A stretch of DNA of 16,945 bases, taken from Bacteroidota bacterium. GTDB taxonomy: Bacteria > Bacteroidota > Bacteroidia > Flavobacteriales > Flavobacteriaceae. Location of the stretch: assembly GCA_947483095.1 (NCBI GenBank), contig CANKLD010000021.1, positions 1-16,945 on the forward strand, given 5' to 3'. A model generated the notes under the pieces. The model was not told the origin of the DNA. It did no database searches and saw only the letters and a program-made list of their open reading frames with translations. A program made the translations under genes and the position numbers. Of the stretch, positions 7,774 to 16,403 are shown piece after piece; the first letter of the stretch is position 1, and every line of letters starts with the position of its first letter.

Positions 7774-8160
7774 AGGATAATAGACAAATAGATAATAGAC
7801 GAATAGACTTTAAAATTGGTGTTAATTCGTGTAATTCGTGGCTAAAACTTTGCGATTTTAAGAGATTGTAGACGAACAGATTATAGACAAATAGATTATA
7901 GACAAATAGATAATAGACGAATAGACTTTAAAATTGGTGTTAATTCGTGTAATTCGAGGCTAAAAAAAACTTTGCGATTTTAAGAGATAATAGACGAATA
8001 GATAATAGACGAAAGACTTTAAAATTGGTGTTAATTCGTGTAATTCGTGGCTATAAATTTGCGATTTTAAAAGATAATAGACGAACAGATAATAGACAAA
8101 TAGACTTTAAAATTTTAGTTAATTCGTGTAATTCGAGGCTAAAAAACTTCGCCAATTTAT
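7774..8160 (+). repeat. Composite tandem repeat: 15-bp units plus ~60-bp hairpin modules
   Basis: The first part of the 476-bp gap between the M23 peptidase and pgi. Ten 15-bp units (consensus GATAATAGACGAATA; variants have T for A at position 4, A for G at 11, C for T at 14) occur in blocks of 2, 4, 2 and 2, at 7776-7805, 7864-7923, 7986-8014 and 8073-8102. Each block is followed by a module that begins GACTTTAAAATT and contains TTAATTCGTGTAATTCG(T/A)GGCTA. The modules start near 7806, 7924, 8015 and 8103. In modules 1-3, TTTAAAATTG can pair with CGATTTTAA(G/A) to close a ~54-nt hairpin (7809-7862, 7927-7984, 8018-8071). Module 4 has lost the right arm. No gene is supported here. Confidence 0.9.
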
Positions 8161-8190
8161 TTTTACAGATAATAATCCTTCACAATTACT

Positions 8191-8214
8191 TTACAAACAT
8201 TATTTGTAAGTTTG
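8191..8214 (+). promoter_or_regulatory. Predicted pgi promoter with overlapping dyad
   Basis: TAAGTTTG at 8207-8214 matches TAnnTTTG, 35 bp before the pgi ATG. A 7-bp inverted repeat, TTACAAA (8191-8197) and TTTGTAA (8203-8209) with a 5-bp spacer, overlaps its left end and could be a regulator site. No good -33 TTG is visible. Confidence 0.4.
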
Positions 8215-8249
8215 CAATTCAATATTCTAATTAATTAAGACTTCTAATA

Positions 8250-9905
8250 ATGGCCCTACAAAACACTAATCCAACTTCAACAACTGCTTGGAAAGCAATT
8301 CAAGAACATTTTGAAACAATGAAAAACGTTTCAATGAAAAAAATGTTTCAAGAGGATCCTTCAAGAGCATCGAAATTTCATATTCATTGGAACGACTTTT
8401 TAATTGACTATTCTAAAAATAGAATCAATCAAGAAACGATGGATTTGCTTCTTAATTTAGCCAATCAAGTCCATTTGAAAGAAGCGATTGCTGCCTATTT
8501 CGAGGGGGAAACCATTAATAGAACCGAAAACAGAGCCGTACTTCACACCGCATTACGCGCACCAGAAAATGCAGTGGTGAAAGTGGATGGGCACAACATT
8601 ATCCCTGAAATCTATGAAGTTAAAAACAAAATAAAAGCTTTTACTAATGACATCGTGAATGGCGTTAGAAAAGGATATACCGGCAAGGCTTTCACCGATG
8701 TAGTAAATATTGGAATTGGAGGTTCCGACTTAGGTCCCGCAATGGTTGTGGAAGGATTGCAATATTATAAAAATCATTTAAACGTTCATTTTGTTTCCAA
8801 TGTTGATGGCGATCATGTGAATGAAATCATAAAAAAAATAAATCCTGAAACCACTCTTTTTGTGATTGTTTCTAAAACATTTACCACGCAAGAAACGCTA
8901 ACCAATTCCGAGACCATTCGTTCTTGGTTTTTATCCCCAGAATTCGGGACAGCCCAAAAAGAAGACGTTGCCAAACATTTTGTTGCGGTTTCCACCAATA
9001 TTAAAAAGGTAACCGAATTTGGAATTGATGCTGAAAATGTTTTTCCAATGTGGGATTGGGTAGGAGGTCGTTTTTCGTTATGGAGCGCCGTTGGATTGTC
9101 TATCAGTTTAGCCGTAGGATTTGATAATTTTGATAAAGTATTAAAAGGCGCCAACGAAATGGACGATCATTTTAAAACCGCTTCATTCGATAAAAATATT
9201 CCGGTGGTTTTGGCTTTACTAAGCATTTGGTACAACAATTTCTTTGGTGCCGAAAGCGAGGCGTTAATTCCTTATTCTCAATATTTGCAAAAATTAGCTC
9301 CTTATCTTCAACAAGGAATCATGGAAAGCAATGGAAAAAGTATTGGCCGTGATGGAAAACCGGTTAATTACCAAACGGGAACTATTATTTGGGGCGAACC
9401 AGGAACCAATTCACAACATGCGTTTTTCCAATTAATTCACCAAGGAACCAAATTGATACCAACGGATTTCATTGGATTTGTAAACTCATTGTATGGAAAT
9501 AATGACCATCACGATAAGTTAATGTCCAATTTCTTTGCGCAAACCGAGGCATTATTAAATGGCAAAACCGAAGCACAAGTTCGCGACGAGTTTGACAAGC
9601 AAGGAATTTCATCTGAAAAAGCCGATTATTTAACTCCGTTTAAGGTTTTTGAGGGAAACAAACCAACGAATACCATATTGATTGATCGACTAACTCCAGA
9701 AACATTAGGTTCTTTAATTTCCATGTATGAGCATAAAATATTTGTTCAAGGCGTGATTTGGAATATTTTCAGTTACGACCAATGGGGAGTAGAACTAGGA
9801 AAGCAATTGGCGAGCTCTATTTTAGAGGAAATCAATTCAACAAATGTTAAAAATCACGATAGTTCTACTATTTTTCTTTTAAACCACTATTTAAATAAGC
9901 AATAA
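8250..9905 (+). CDS. pgi: Glucose-6-phosphate isomerase
   Basis: Cytoplasmic enzyme interconverting glucose 6-phosphate and fructose 6-phosphate in glycolysis and gluconeogenesis. The 551-residue length is typical of the long E. coli/animal type. Visible hallmarks are the phosphate-binding GIGGSDLGP (155-163), the family signature [14 protein letters not shown] (269-282), and the active-site residues Glu359 (MESNGKS), His390 (NSQHAFFQ) and Lys518 (WGVELGKQL), with Arg275 in the signature. The second signature, [18 protein letters not shown], is at 501-518. The ATG at 8250 gives a normal N-terminus. The gene stands alone, between the composite repeat and a TonB-dependent receptor, with its own predicted promoter. 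No clear hairpin terminator follows it. Confidence 0.98.
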   Translation: MALQNTNPTSTTAWKAIQEHFETMKNVSMKKMFQEDPSRASKFHIHWNDFLIDYSKNRINQETMDLLLNLANQVHLKEAIAAYFEGETINRTENRAVLHTALRAPENAVVKVDGHNIIPEIYEVKNKIKAFTNDIVNGVRKGYTGKAFTDVVNIGIGGSDLGPAMVVEGLQYYKNHLNVHFVSNVDGDHVNEIIKKINPETTLFVIVSKTFTTQETLTNSETIRSWFLSPEFGTAQKEDVAKHFVAVSTNIKKVTEFGIDAENVFPMWDWVGGRFSLWSAVGLSISLAVGFDNFDKVLKGANEMDDHFKTASFDKNIPVVLALLSIWYNNFFGAESEALIPYSQYLQKLAPYLQQGIMESNGKSIGRDGKPVNYQTGTIIWGEPGTNSQHAFFQLIHQGTKLIPTDFIGFVNSLYGNNDHHDKLMSNFFAQTEALLNGKTEAQVRDEFDKQGISSEKADYLTPFKVFEGNKPTNTILIDRLTPETLGSLISMYEHKIFVQGVIWNIFSYDQWGVELGKQLASSILEEINSTNVKNHDSSTIFLLNHYLNKQ

Positions 9906-10094
9906 AAAGCTATTAATCCTTCTTTTTTAAGATAGTAACCGTTATAAATGGTCAATTAAGCAGTTATTATAATTTATAATTATGTTTTATTAACAGTTGA
10001 GGAAACAGTTTAACACATAATTATCATTTAACATTTTATTAACGATAGGGACAACATTAATACTGAAATTTGCAAAAATTTAAACAAACAACAA

Positions 10095-12614
10095 ATGAAA
10101 AATTTAAAAAACAGTTTATTATCAGGATTATTTCTTTTGATTGCAGTGATTTCTTATTCGCAAGAGAAAGTAAAAGACTCCATTGAAAGCGCTCAACTTG
10201 AAGAAGTAGTAATCATTGGTAAAGGTTTAATGGGTTTAGCTAAAGACAGAAAAACACCAATAGCAGTTTCTTCTATTACCGCAGCTGAAATTCAATCTAA
10301 AATCGGTACGGCCGATATTACCCAGACATTAGTAAACACGCCTTCTGTTTATGTAGCAGGACAAGCAGGTGGTTTTGGAGATTCTAGAATTAGTGTTAGG
10401 GGATTTCAGCAAGACAACACGGCATTTTTAATTAACGGACAGCCAATTAATGGTATGGAAGACGGAAAAATGTACTGGTCTAACTGGTCTGGAATGTCAG
10501 ATATTGCAAACGGCATTCAAATCCAAAGAGGTTTAGGTTCTTCTAAATTAGCAATTTCATCTGTTGGAGGTACTGTAAACTTTATTACTAAAGCTACTGA
10601 CAAAAAAGAAGGTGGTTTTTCTTCTGTTGGAACCGCAAATGATAATTATTTAAAAACTACAGTTGGATACAGCACTGGAATGAGTAAAAGCGGATGGGGA
10701 ATGAGTTTCATGTTGACTCATTGGCAAGGAGATGGTTACAATGACGGAACCAAAGGTTCAGGTCAAAATTATTTCATATCCGTTGGATACAAATTAAATG
10801 AAAAACACAATTTTAACTTCTTATTGACTGGCGCTCCTCAATGGCACGATCAAAACTTTACAAAAAAGATCTCTGATTATTTAGGATTTGGTAGAAAATA
10901 CAATAATAATTATGGATATTTAAGAGGTCAATTCGTTTCTGAAAGAACCAATTTTTATCACAAACCAGTGGCGAATTTAAACTGGGATTTCAAAATCAAT
11001 GAGAAAACAGATTTATCCACAGTTGTTTATGCTTCTTGGGGTAGAGGTGGTGGAACAGGTAACTATGGTGCAAGTTCAGCTAAAAAAAGCATTAGCCAAT
11101 TTAATCCATATTTAAACGCAACCCAAAATACGTACATTAATTTTGACTTAATTAACTCAAATAATGCTGCTTTAACAAATGGAGCTGGAACAATTGCAAA
11201 CAGTTATCTAATTCGTTCCTCAATGAACAATCACTCATGGTTTGGAGCGGTTTCAAATTTAAAATATAAATTATCTGAAAATTTAGATTTAAATGCAGGT
11301 CTTGATTTAAGAACTTACTATGGAACTCACTACAGACAAGTAAATAACTTTTTAGGATTGAGTACTTTTACAGACAAAAGAAAATTAAGAGGTGATAACG
11401 ACTTAACTCAAGGAAGTGACGTAAATCAAGTTGTGACTCAATCGTTGTCTACTAATCCATGGGGGGCAATGTTAAGTCCTCAAGTTGACCAAAATCAAAA
11501 AATTGATTACGATAACAGCGAAAGAATTTCTTATGGCGGGGTATTCGGTCAATTAGAGTACAGTAAAGATAATTTATCCGCATTCTTTCAAGGAGCAGTT
11601 TCTAATCAAACGCACCAAAGATTTGATAGATATGATTATTTGCCAGAATTTGAAAATTCTGAAAAAGTAAGCAACATAGGATACAATGTTAAAGCTGGTG
11701 GTAGTTATACCGTTGGAACTAATCACTCTGTTTTTGTTAACGCTGGATTATATTCTCGTCAAGCGTACCATGACAATATTTACTTAAACTTCACTAACGA
11801 AGTAAATCCTTTGACTTCAAATGAAAAAGTATTAGGATTAGAAGCTGGATATAACTTTAAATCTAAAATGTTTACCGCAAGCTTTAACGCTTACAGAACA
11901 GCATGGCAAGACAGAGTAGTTTCTTCTTCAAGAGTAGTTACTGCTACAACTGAAGTTGTTGGTACAACTACATTAGCTCAAGGAGATTTAGTATACAAAT
12001 CAAATCTTGGTGTGGAGCAAGTACACACAGGTTTGGAATTAGATTTCGTATTCAAGCCATTTAGCTCTTTAGATGTTAAAGGATTTGCATCTGTTGGAAA
12101 TTGGGAATATAACGGAAATTCTATAACAAGACAAACAGATGAAAACCAAAACTTATTATTAGAAACGTTAGTTGACGTTGACGGTGGTAAAGTTGGCGAT
12201 GCCGCTCAATCAACATGGGGTTTAGGTGTTAAATATGAAATCGTTAAACGATTTTCAATTGACGCTGATTGGAGAAATTATGAAAACTTATATTCTAATG
12301 TAGGCGCTGTAAAAAATAATTTAAAGTTACCAGGTTATGATTTAGTAGATGCTGGAATTTCATATAAAATGTTAGTTGGAATAAATAAGAAAGATTCTGT
12401 TAATTTTAGAGTTAATATCAACAACGTATTTGACGAAATATATTTATCAGAATTAACAAGTAACATTAAAGTTACCGATAATATTAGCTCAACTAATGCT
12501 GCATTAGGAACCTACCAATCAAATGGTAGAGTTTATAATGGTATTGCTGATGGGAATCAGGGTTTCTTCGGATTTGGGAGAACTTGGAATATTGCAATTC
12601 GTTACAATTTCTAA
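10095..12614 (+). CDS. TonB-dependent outer-membrane receptor
   Basis: An 839-residue outer-membrane active transporter driven by TonB-ExbBD. Residues 1-22 are a signal peptide (cleavage after SYS). A TonB box-like segment, EEVVIIG, is at 36-42. The plug domain spans about 52-170 (TADITQTLVNTPSVYV, ISVRGF, FLINGQPI, IQIQRGLGSS, GTVNFITK). A 22-stranded barrel with many aromatic strand ends follows, closing in AIRYNF with the C-terminal Phe. It lacks the N-terminal carboxypeptidase-regulatory-like domain of SusC-type receptors, and no SusD gene is adjacent, so it is probably not a polysaccharide system. A metal chelate or another small ligand is more likely, but the substrate cannot be inferred here. 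It is monocistronic, with a strong terminator downstream. Confidence 0.95.
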   Translation: MKNLKNSLLSGLFLLIAVISYSQEKVKDSIESAQLEEVVIIGKGLMGLAKDRKTPIAVSSITAAEIQSKIGTADITQTLVNTPSVYVAGQAGGFGDSRISVRGFQQDNTAFLINGQPINGMEDGKMYWSNWSGMSDIANGIQIQRGLGSSKLAISSVGGTVNFITKATDKKEGGFSSVGTANDNYLKTTVGYSTGMSKSGWGMSFMLTHWQGDGYNDGTKGSGQNYFISVGYKLNEKHNFNFLLTGAPQWHDQNFTKKISDYLGFGRKYNNNYGYLRGQFVSERTNFYHKPVANLNWDFKINEKTDLSTVVYASWGRGGGTGNYGASSAKKSISQFNPYLNATQNTYINFDLINSNNAALTNGAGTIANSYLIRSSMNNHSWFGAVSNLKYKLSENLDLNAGLDLRTYYGTHYRQVNNFLGLSTFTDKRKLRGDNDLTQGSDVNQVVTQSLSTNPWGAMLSPQVDQNQKIDYDNSERISYGGVFGQLEYSKDNLSAFFQGAVSNQTHQRFDRYDYLPEFENSEKVSNIGYNVKAGGSYTVGTNHSVFVNAGLYSRQAYHDNIYLNFTNEVNPLTSNEKVLGLEAGYNFKSKMFTASFNAYRTAWQDRVVSSSRVVTATTEVVGTTTLAQGDLVYKSNLGVEQVHTGLELDFVFKPFSSLDVKGFASVGNWEYNGNSITRQTDENQNLLLETLVDVDGGKVGDAAQSTWGLGVKYEIVKRFSIDADWRNYENLYSNVGAVKNNLKLPGYDLVDAGISYKMLVGINKKDSVNFRVNINNVFDEIYLSELTSNIKVTDNISSTNAALGTYQSNGRVYNGIADGNQGFFGFGRTWNIAIRYNF

Positions 12615-12642
12615 TTAGAAAGAAGTAATTTATACAACCACT

Positions 12643-12675
12643 AAAACGGCATTCTGAAAAGAATGCCGTTTTTTT
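12643..12675 (+). terminator. Intrinsic terminator after the TonB-dependent receptor
   Basis: A 12-bp perfect stem, AAAACGGCATTC (12643-12654) with GAATGCCGTTTT (12661-12672), closes a TGAAAA loop and runs into a T-tract, 28 bp after the stop. Confidence 0.95.
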
Positions 12676-12688
12676 ATGCTTTTTTCTT

Positions 12689-12696
12689 TATATTTG
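12689..12696 (+). promoter_or_regulatory. Predicted -7 promoter box (TATATTTG)
   Basis: TATATTTG matches TAnnTTTG, lies just after the receptor's terminator and 24 bp before the next ATG. No distinct -33 TTG is seen. Confidence 0.5.
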
Positions 12697-12720
12697 TTAA
12701 AATAAAAAATAAAACACACC

Positions 12721-13146
12721 ATGGATTTATACGCATTCTTACAAAAATTTCATTCGGGCTGGGCCTATTTAGCGTTGTTATTACTAATAGTAGCTGTTGT
12801 TAACGCTATTATAGGTTTCACTTCAAAAAAAGAATTTACTGCCAAAGACAGAAAAATAGCGTTGTTCGGATTAATAGGATCTCACATTCAATTATTAGTA
12901 GGGTTAATCCTTTATTTCGTTTCTCCGCTTGGCTTAGCAGGATTTAGCATGAAAGACGCTGCCGCTAGATTAACGTCGCTAGAACATCCGCTAATTAACG
13001 TTATTGCCTTAGTTTTAATTACCATTGGTTGGTCCAAATATAAAAAAGCGACAAACAGTGATTCCAAATTCAAATCTTTTGCTGTTTTTTATACGTTAGG
13101 ACTGCTCTTAATTTTAGCTAGAATTCCTTGGCATTTATGGTTTTAA
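12721..13146 (+). CDS. Four-helix membrane protein, cytochrome b-like (function unknown)
   Basis: A 141-residue inner-membrane protein with four predicted helices at about residues 12-33, 46-67, 90-106 and 118-136. Histidines sit at or near helix ends and within helices: His11, His55, His89 and His138. I recall homologues in Flavobacteria annotated loosely as cytochrome B, and the His placement would allow heme binding, but no signature here proves it. The ATG at 12721 follows a predicted promoter and a terminator, so it begins its own transcript. The RlpA-like gene starts 59 bp downstream on the same strand and may be co-transcribed. The protein is intact. Confidence 0.75.
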   Translation: MDLYAFLQKFHSGWAYLALLLLIVAVVNAIIGFTSKKEFTAKDRKIALFGLIGSHIQLLVGLILYFVSPLGLAGFSMKDAAARLTSLEHPLINVIALVLITIGWSKYKKATNSDSKFKSFAVFYTLGLLLILARIPWHLWF

Positions 13147-13205
13147 TACCGTTTATTAGATTTAGGTCTACCAGTATTTAACGAGTACTAATCAAATATA
13201 GGTTT

Positions 13206-13682
13206 ATGTTGCAAAAGAATAAAGTAATTATTACCGCAATCATTGGGATCCTTTTAATAATTTTTGGATCACAAATTCGGGCTCAAAAAAGCAGTAAAAC
13301 GACGACACAAAAAGTAGTACTAGACACTGCAAAAGTAAAAGTAATTGCCACTGACACCCTTCCGCCTAGAACAAAACTAAAAGCTTTCAAACTAAAAGCC
13401 CATGCTTCTTATTATGCCGATAAGTTTAACGGGAGAAAAACCGCTAGTGGAACTCGTTTTAACAACAATAAATATACTGCTGCCCATAGAAAATTGCCTT
13501 TTGGAACTAAATTAAAAGTAACCAATGAAGCAAATGGGAAATCGTTAATTGTGGAGGTTACTGACCGCGGACCCTTTTCTAAAGGGCGAGAACTTGATTT
13601 AACAAAACGCGCCTTTATGGATATTGCATCCAATAAAAATAGCGGCGTTATTATAGTAAAACTGGAAATTGTTGAAAAATAA
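13206..13682 (+). CDS. RlpA-like double-psi beta-barrel protein (septal lytic transglycosylase family)
   Basis: A 158-residue exported protein. An N-terminal hydrophobic segment (residues ~7-22) is followed by a basic, low-complexity stretch rich in Lys and Thr to about residue 60, then one double-psi beta-barrel domain. Its RlpA hallmarks are ASYYADKFNGRKTASG (67-82), TAAHRKLPFGTKLKV (91-105), VTDRGPF (118-124) and ELDLTKRA (129-136). Asp120 in TDRGPF corresponds to the residue important for transglycosylase activity in Pseudomonas RlpA. The SPOR domain that targets classical RlpA to denuded septal glycan is absent, so septal targeting is uncertain. There is no lipobox; the N-terminus may be a cleaved signal (IRAQ) or an anchor. 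Its stop codon abuts the stop of the convergent CYTH gene with no gap. Confidence 0.88.
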   Translation: MLQKNKVIITAIIGILLIIFGSQIRAQKSSKTTTQKVVLDTAKVKVIATDTLPPRTKLKAFKLKAHASYYADKFNGRKTASGTRFNNNKYTAAHRKLPFGTKLKVTNEANGKSLIVEVTDRGPFSKGRELDLTKRAFMDIASNKNSGVIIVKLEIVEK

Positions 13683-14150
13683 TTACCAATTTTTAAAAGG
13701 GTTTTTACTAATAAAGGAGTTGTAATATTTTTCGTTATTGGTCACTTCTTCGCCCAACCAATCTGGTTTTTCAAAGGCTTCGTCTTCCGATTGCAATTCT
13801 ATTTCAGCAATAACAAGCCCTTCGTTTTCACCAAAAAATTCATCGACTTCATAAACATGATTTCCGAATTTTACTTCGTAGCGGGTTTTACTAATTACGC
13901 CGCTTTCGCAAAGTGGTAATAATTGTCTGGCTTCGTCAACCGGGATTGCTTTTTCCCACTCCAACCGACTCAAACCCGTTTCATTTCCTTTCCCTTTTAT
14001 GGTCAAATAGCCCTGGTTTCCTTTAATTCGAACTCGAACTGTTCGCTCGGGATTCGTGTTTAAATAGCCTTGAGAAATCTCATTTTTTGCAAATGAATTT
14101 TCTTTAAACCCCTCCGATTTTACTAAAAATTTACGTTCTATTTCTATCAT
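13683..14150 (-). CDS. CYTH-domain protein (probable inorganic triphosphatase)
   Basis: A 155-residue cytoplasmic protein beginning MIEIERKFLV. It carries the family's metal-binding ExExK motif (Glu3, Glu5, Lys7) at the tunnel entrance. Conserved charged strands follow: RTVRVRIKG, YLTIKGKG, LEWEKAI, KTRYEV, YEVDEFFG and IAEIEL, as in CYTH tunnel enzymes (thiamine-triphosphatase / class IV adenylate cyclase superfamily). Short bacterial members of this kind mostly hydrolyse tripolyphosphate, which is the best guess. An in-frame ATG 7 codons upstream would overlap the previous gene by 20 bp; I chose 14150 because the conserved ExExK motif then sits at the usual extreme N-terminus. It lies 1 bp after the SpmAB-like gene and is surely co-transcribed with it. 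Confidence 0.88.
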   Translation of the reverse strand: MIEIERKFLVKSEGFKENSFAKNEISQGYLNTNPERTVRVRIKGNQGYLTIKGKGNETGLSRLEWEKAIPVDEARQLLPLCESGVISKTRYEVKFGNHVYEVDEFFGENEGLVIAEIELQSEDEAFEKPDWLGEEVTNNEKYYNSFISKNPFKNW

Positions 14151-14151
14151 C

Positions 14152-15591
14152 TTAAAAAAACCAAGTGGCAACCAATATTGCCGTAATCACACAAATTACA
14201 TCCACCAAAAGCATCGTGCTTAATGCATAACGCGTGTTTTTGATATTTACTGAACCAAAGTAAACGGCAATTACATAAAACGTACTTTCGGCACTGCATT
14301 GGAAAATACTGCTTAATCTACCTGTTAAGGAATCGGCACCAAAAGTATTCATTGAATCAATTAAAAAACCACGAGATCCTGCCGAACTAAAGGGTCTTAG
14401 CAACGCAACTGGTAACGCATCGGTAATTTCTTTGCTCACGCCCATATTCGAAAATCCAAACGCAATCCATTCGCTAATAATTTCAAATAATCCGCTGTTT
14501 CTGAATAAGGAAATGGCGACCAACATTCCCAAAACATAAGGGAAAATAGTAACTCCCGTTTTTACTCCATTGTTGGCTCCTGTTACAAATGCCTCAAAAA
14601 CGGTGGTATTGACCTCGGCAAATTTCTTCTCTTTAAAAAAGGAAAACACCAAGGTAAAAGCAATTATTGTAATTAAAATCAACGCCGATAAATTAGAAGT
14701 AAAATAATTTTTACCAATGATATCCAATTGGTTTACATACATTAATAGCCCCACAATGGCAGCAACTAATGTCATTAAAGCCACGACTAAAGAAGCGCTC
14801 TTAAAGTTAATTTTTTGCTTGATTCCCACAATTAAAAAAGCAGCAATGGTTCCAATAAATGAAGTGATAATACAAGGCAACATCACATCTGCTGGGTTAG
14901 TAGCATTTGCAGCAGCGCGATAGCCAATTATTGAAGTCGCAATTAATGTTAGCCCAGAAGCGTGCAAACACATGAACATAATTTGAGCATCGCTGGCTTT
15001 CGCTTTGTCGGGGTTTATTTCTTGCAAACTTTCCATGGCTTTCAAGCCAAAAGGCGTTGCTGCAGAATCCAAACCTAGGAAATTCGCAGCAAAATTCATC
15101 GTCATAAAAGAAATTGAAGGGTGGTTTTTCGGAACACTTGGAAACACTTTTACAAACACTGGACTCAGCAATTTCGCTAGTTTTTCGGAAGCACCTGAAA
15201 TAATTAATAGCTCCATTAATCCGCAGAAAAAGGCCAGATAAGCCAGAAGTGGTAGTATTAAATCCAGTAAAGTGCTTTTACATGTTGGAAGTAATCCATC
15301 TGATTTTTGAACTCCGCTGAAGATTTTTACGGTCTTCGCCGAATACACATACGTCGTATCCGGATTAGAAGTGTTATTATCAATTACAATCGTTTGATCT
15401 GGAGCTTTTTCAATACTGTCTTTAATAAAAGCGGGAACTTGGTTGAGGTATTTTTCAGAGATAATAATGGGATCGTCTTTTTTCCCATTGATCATAAAAT
15501 CGAGCGTGTAACTGTTGCCAGAGAACAAGCTAATTAAAACAAATGCAATTGACGAAATAAATATTGCTAACCAAAATCTACTTAATACCAT
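14152..15591 (-). CDS. SpmA/SpmB-like nucleoside-recognition membrane protein
   Basis: A 479-residue polytopic inner-membrane protein that combines two Gate (nucleoside recognition) halves, corresponding to spore-maturation proteins SpmA and SpmB fused together. Such fusions are common in non-sporulating Gram-negatives. Helix 1 (residues ~5-25) is followed by a ~90-residue hydrophilic, probably periplasmic insert. The SpmA-like half contains MTMNFAANFLGLDSAATPFG and NPDKAKASDAQIMFMC. The SpmB-like half contains GANNGVKTGVTIFPYVLGML and the LLRPFSSAGSRGF motif. The transported or sensed molecule is not established. An in-frame ATG at 15630 exists but would add a non-hydrophobic MCLTFLHLQKIQI leader overlapping the likely promoter, so I place the start at 15591. 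The CYTH gene follows after 1 bp. Confidence 0.88.
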   Translation of the reverse strand: MVLSRFWLAIFISSIAFVLISLFSGNSYTLDFMINGKKDDPIIISEKYLNQVPAFIKDSIEKAPDQTIVIDNNTSNPDTTYVYSAKTVKIFSGVQKSDGLLPTCKSTLLDLILPLLAYLAFFCGLMELLIISGASEKLAKLLSPVFVKVFPSVPKNHPSISFMTMNFAANFLGLDSAATPFGLKAMESLQEINPDKAKASDAQIMFMCLHASGLTLIATSIIGYRAAANATNPADVMLPCIITSFIGTIAAFLIVGIKQKINFKSASLVVALMTLVAAIVGLLMYVNQLDIIGKNYFTSNLSALILITIIAFTLVFSFFKEKKFAEVNTTVFEAFVTGANNGVKTGVTIFPYVLGMLVAISLFRNSGLFEIISEWIAFGFSNMGVSKEITDALPVALLRPFSSAGSRGFLIDSMNTFGADSLTGRLSSIFQCSAESTFYVIAVYFGSVNIKNTRYALSTMLLVDVICVITAILVATWFF

Positions 15592-15625
15592 AATTTGTAT
15601 TTTTTGTAAATGTAAAAAAGTTAAA

Positions 15626-15667
15626 CACAAATTTCACAAATTATCACAAATTAATCTGTGTGAATCT
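15626..15667 (-). repeat. Short AATTTGTG-type intergenic repeat
   Basis: On the minus strand this reads as three 9-10-bp units of the type (T)AATTTGTGA, preceded by GATTCACACAGAT. It lies between the exonuclease stop and the SpmAB-like start. The unit resembles the AATTCGTG pair in the modules at 7806-8150 and has the same orientation relative to the upstream gene. Confidence 0.7.
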
Positions 15668-15689
15668 TTTAAATGGGTGTTCCTTGTCT

Positions 15690-16403
15690 CTAAACGTGAA
15701 TGATTTCCTCGTCAATTAATAAATCTTCCCGACGCAATCGCAAGAATATTTGTGCAACCGCAATCGTGTCTTTTTCGCAATAGGTTACAATTCTATCAAT
15801 GTCTTTTTCCACATAATAAACATGCCCCACTTGACTTCCGTCGATGTCCCCTTTTGAGGAAGGGATTCCAAGTATTTTACACATTAATTTCAAGGAAGTA
15901 TAATGCTTGTAATCACCAAATTTCCATAATTCTAATGTATCCAAATGGGGAATTTCCCATGGTTTTTTCCCAAATAAATTCAGTTTGTTTGGAATAGCAA
16001 TTTGATTAATAATCATTCTTCTGGCAATGAACGGAATATCAAATTCCTTGGCGTTATGACCACATAAAATGTGTTGCGGCTTGTTGAAATGATTGTTCAA
16101 GAGATTAATAAAATCGTGAAGAATTTTCTTTTCTTCTCCAAAAAAAGAAGTCACTCTGAAGTGTCGAATGTCTCCTTTAATGGTAAAATAACCAACAGAA
16201 ATACAGATGATTTTTCCAAATTCAGCCCAAATTCCTGCACGGTCATAAAAATCTTCTGGTGTATGTTCTTCTTTTCTTTGGTAGTGTGTTTTGTGTTCCC
16301 AAAGGTCTTTCATTTCGGCATCCAATTCATTATAATCGGCAGCTTCAGGAACGGTTTCAATATCAAGAAAAAGAATGTTTTCGAGGAGTATTTTTTCTAT
16401 CAT
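15690..16403 (-). CDS. DEDDy 3'-5' exonuclease (DNA polymerase B-like exonuclease domain)
   Basis: A 237-residue stand-alone RNase H-fold exonuclease of the family described as predicted 3'-5' exonuclease related to the proofreading domain of B-family polymerases. All three exonuclease motifs are present: Exo I LFLDIETVPE (Asp14, Glu16), Exo II GHNAKEFDIPF (Asn117, Asp122) and Exo III YCEKD (Tyr208, Asp212), giving a DEDDy active site for two metal ions. No polymerase domain is attached. The cellular substrate, probably single-stranded DNA or RNA ends, is unknown. Its ATG overlaps the stop of the upstream serine-hydrolase gene as ATGA, so translation is likely coupled. Confidence 0.92.
   Translation of the reverse strand: MIEKILLENILFLDIETVPEAADYNELDAEMKDLWEHKTHYQRKEEHTPEDFYDRAGIWAEFGKIICISVGYFTIKGDIRHFRVTSFFGEEKKILHDFINLLNNHFNKPQHILCGHNAKEFDIPFIARRMIINQIAIPNKLNLFGKKPWEIPHLDTLELWKFGDYKHYTSLKLMCKILGIPSSKGDIDGSQVGHVYYVEKDIDRIVTYCEKDTIAVAQIFLRLRREDLLIDEEIIHV

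Noticed and set aside
7774..8160. CRISPR array
   Set aside because: The recurring pieces are themselves interleaved repeats, spacing is 88-118 bp, there are no unique spacers, and no cas genes are nearby.
8025..8234. A 69-codon open frame in the intergenic repeat array
   Set aside because: It is composed of the 15-bp repeat units and modules, has no recognisable protein features, and its frame follows from a 15-bp (divisible by 3) period.
8813..9154. A 113-codon antisense frame within pgi
   Set aside because: It is a shadow of the well-conserved pgi coding sequence with no recognisable protein.
9906..10094. Terminator or strong promoter between pgi and the TonB-dependent receptor
   Set aside because: I saw only AT-rich near-palindromes and an AACAGTT direct repeat; no stem with a T-tract, and the TTTG at 10069-10072 lacks the preceding TA, so neither is supported.
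14151..14171. Upstream ATG at 14171 for the CYTH protein
   Set aside because: It would place seven extra residues before the conserved N-terminal ExExK motif and overlap the previous gene by 20 bp.
15592..15630. Upstream ATG at 15630 for the SpmAB-like protein
   Set aside because: The extra 13 residues are not part of the hydrophobic N-terminus and overlap the likely promoter region; the ATG at 15591 starts directly before the first helix.
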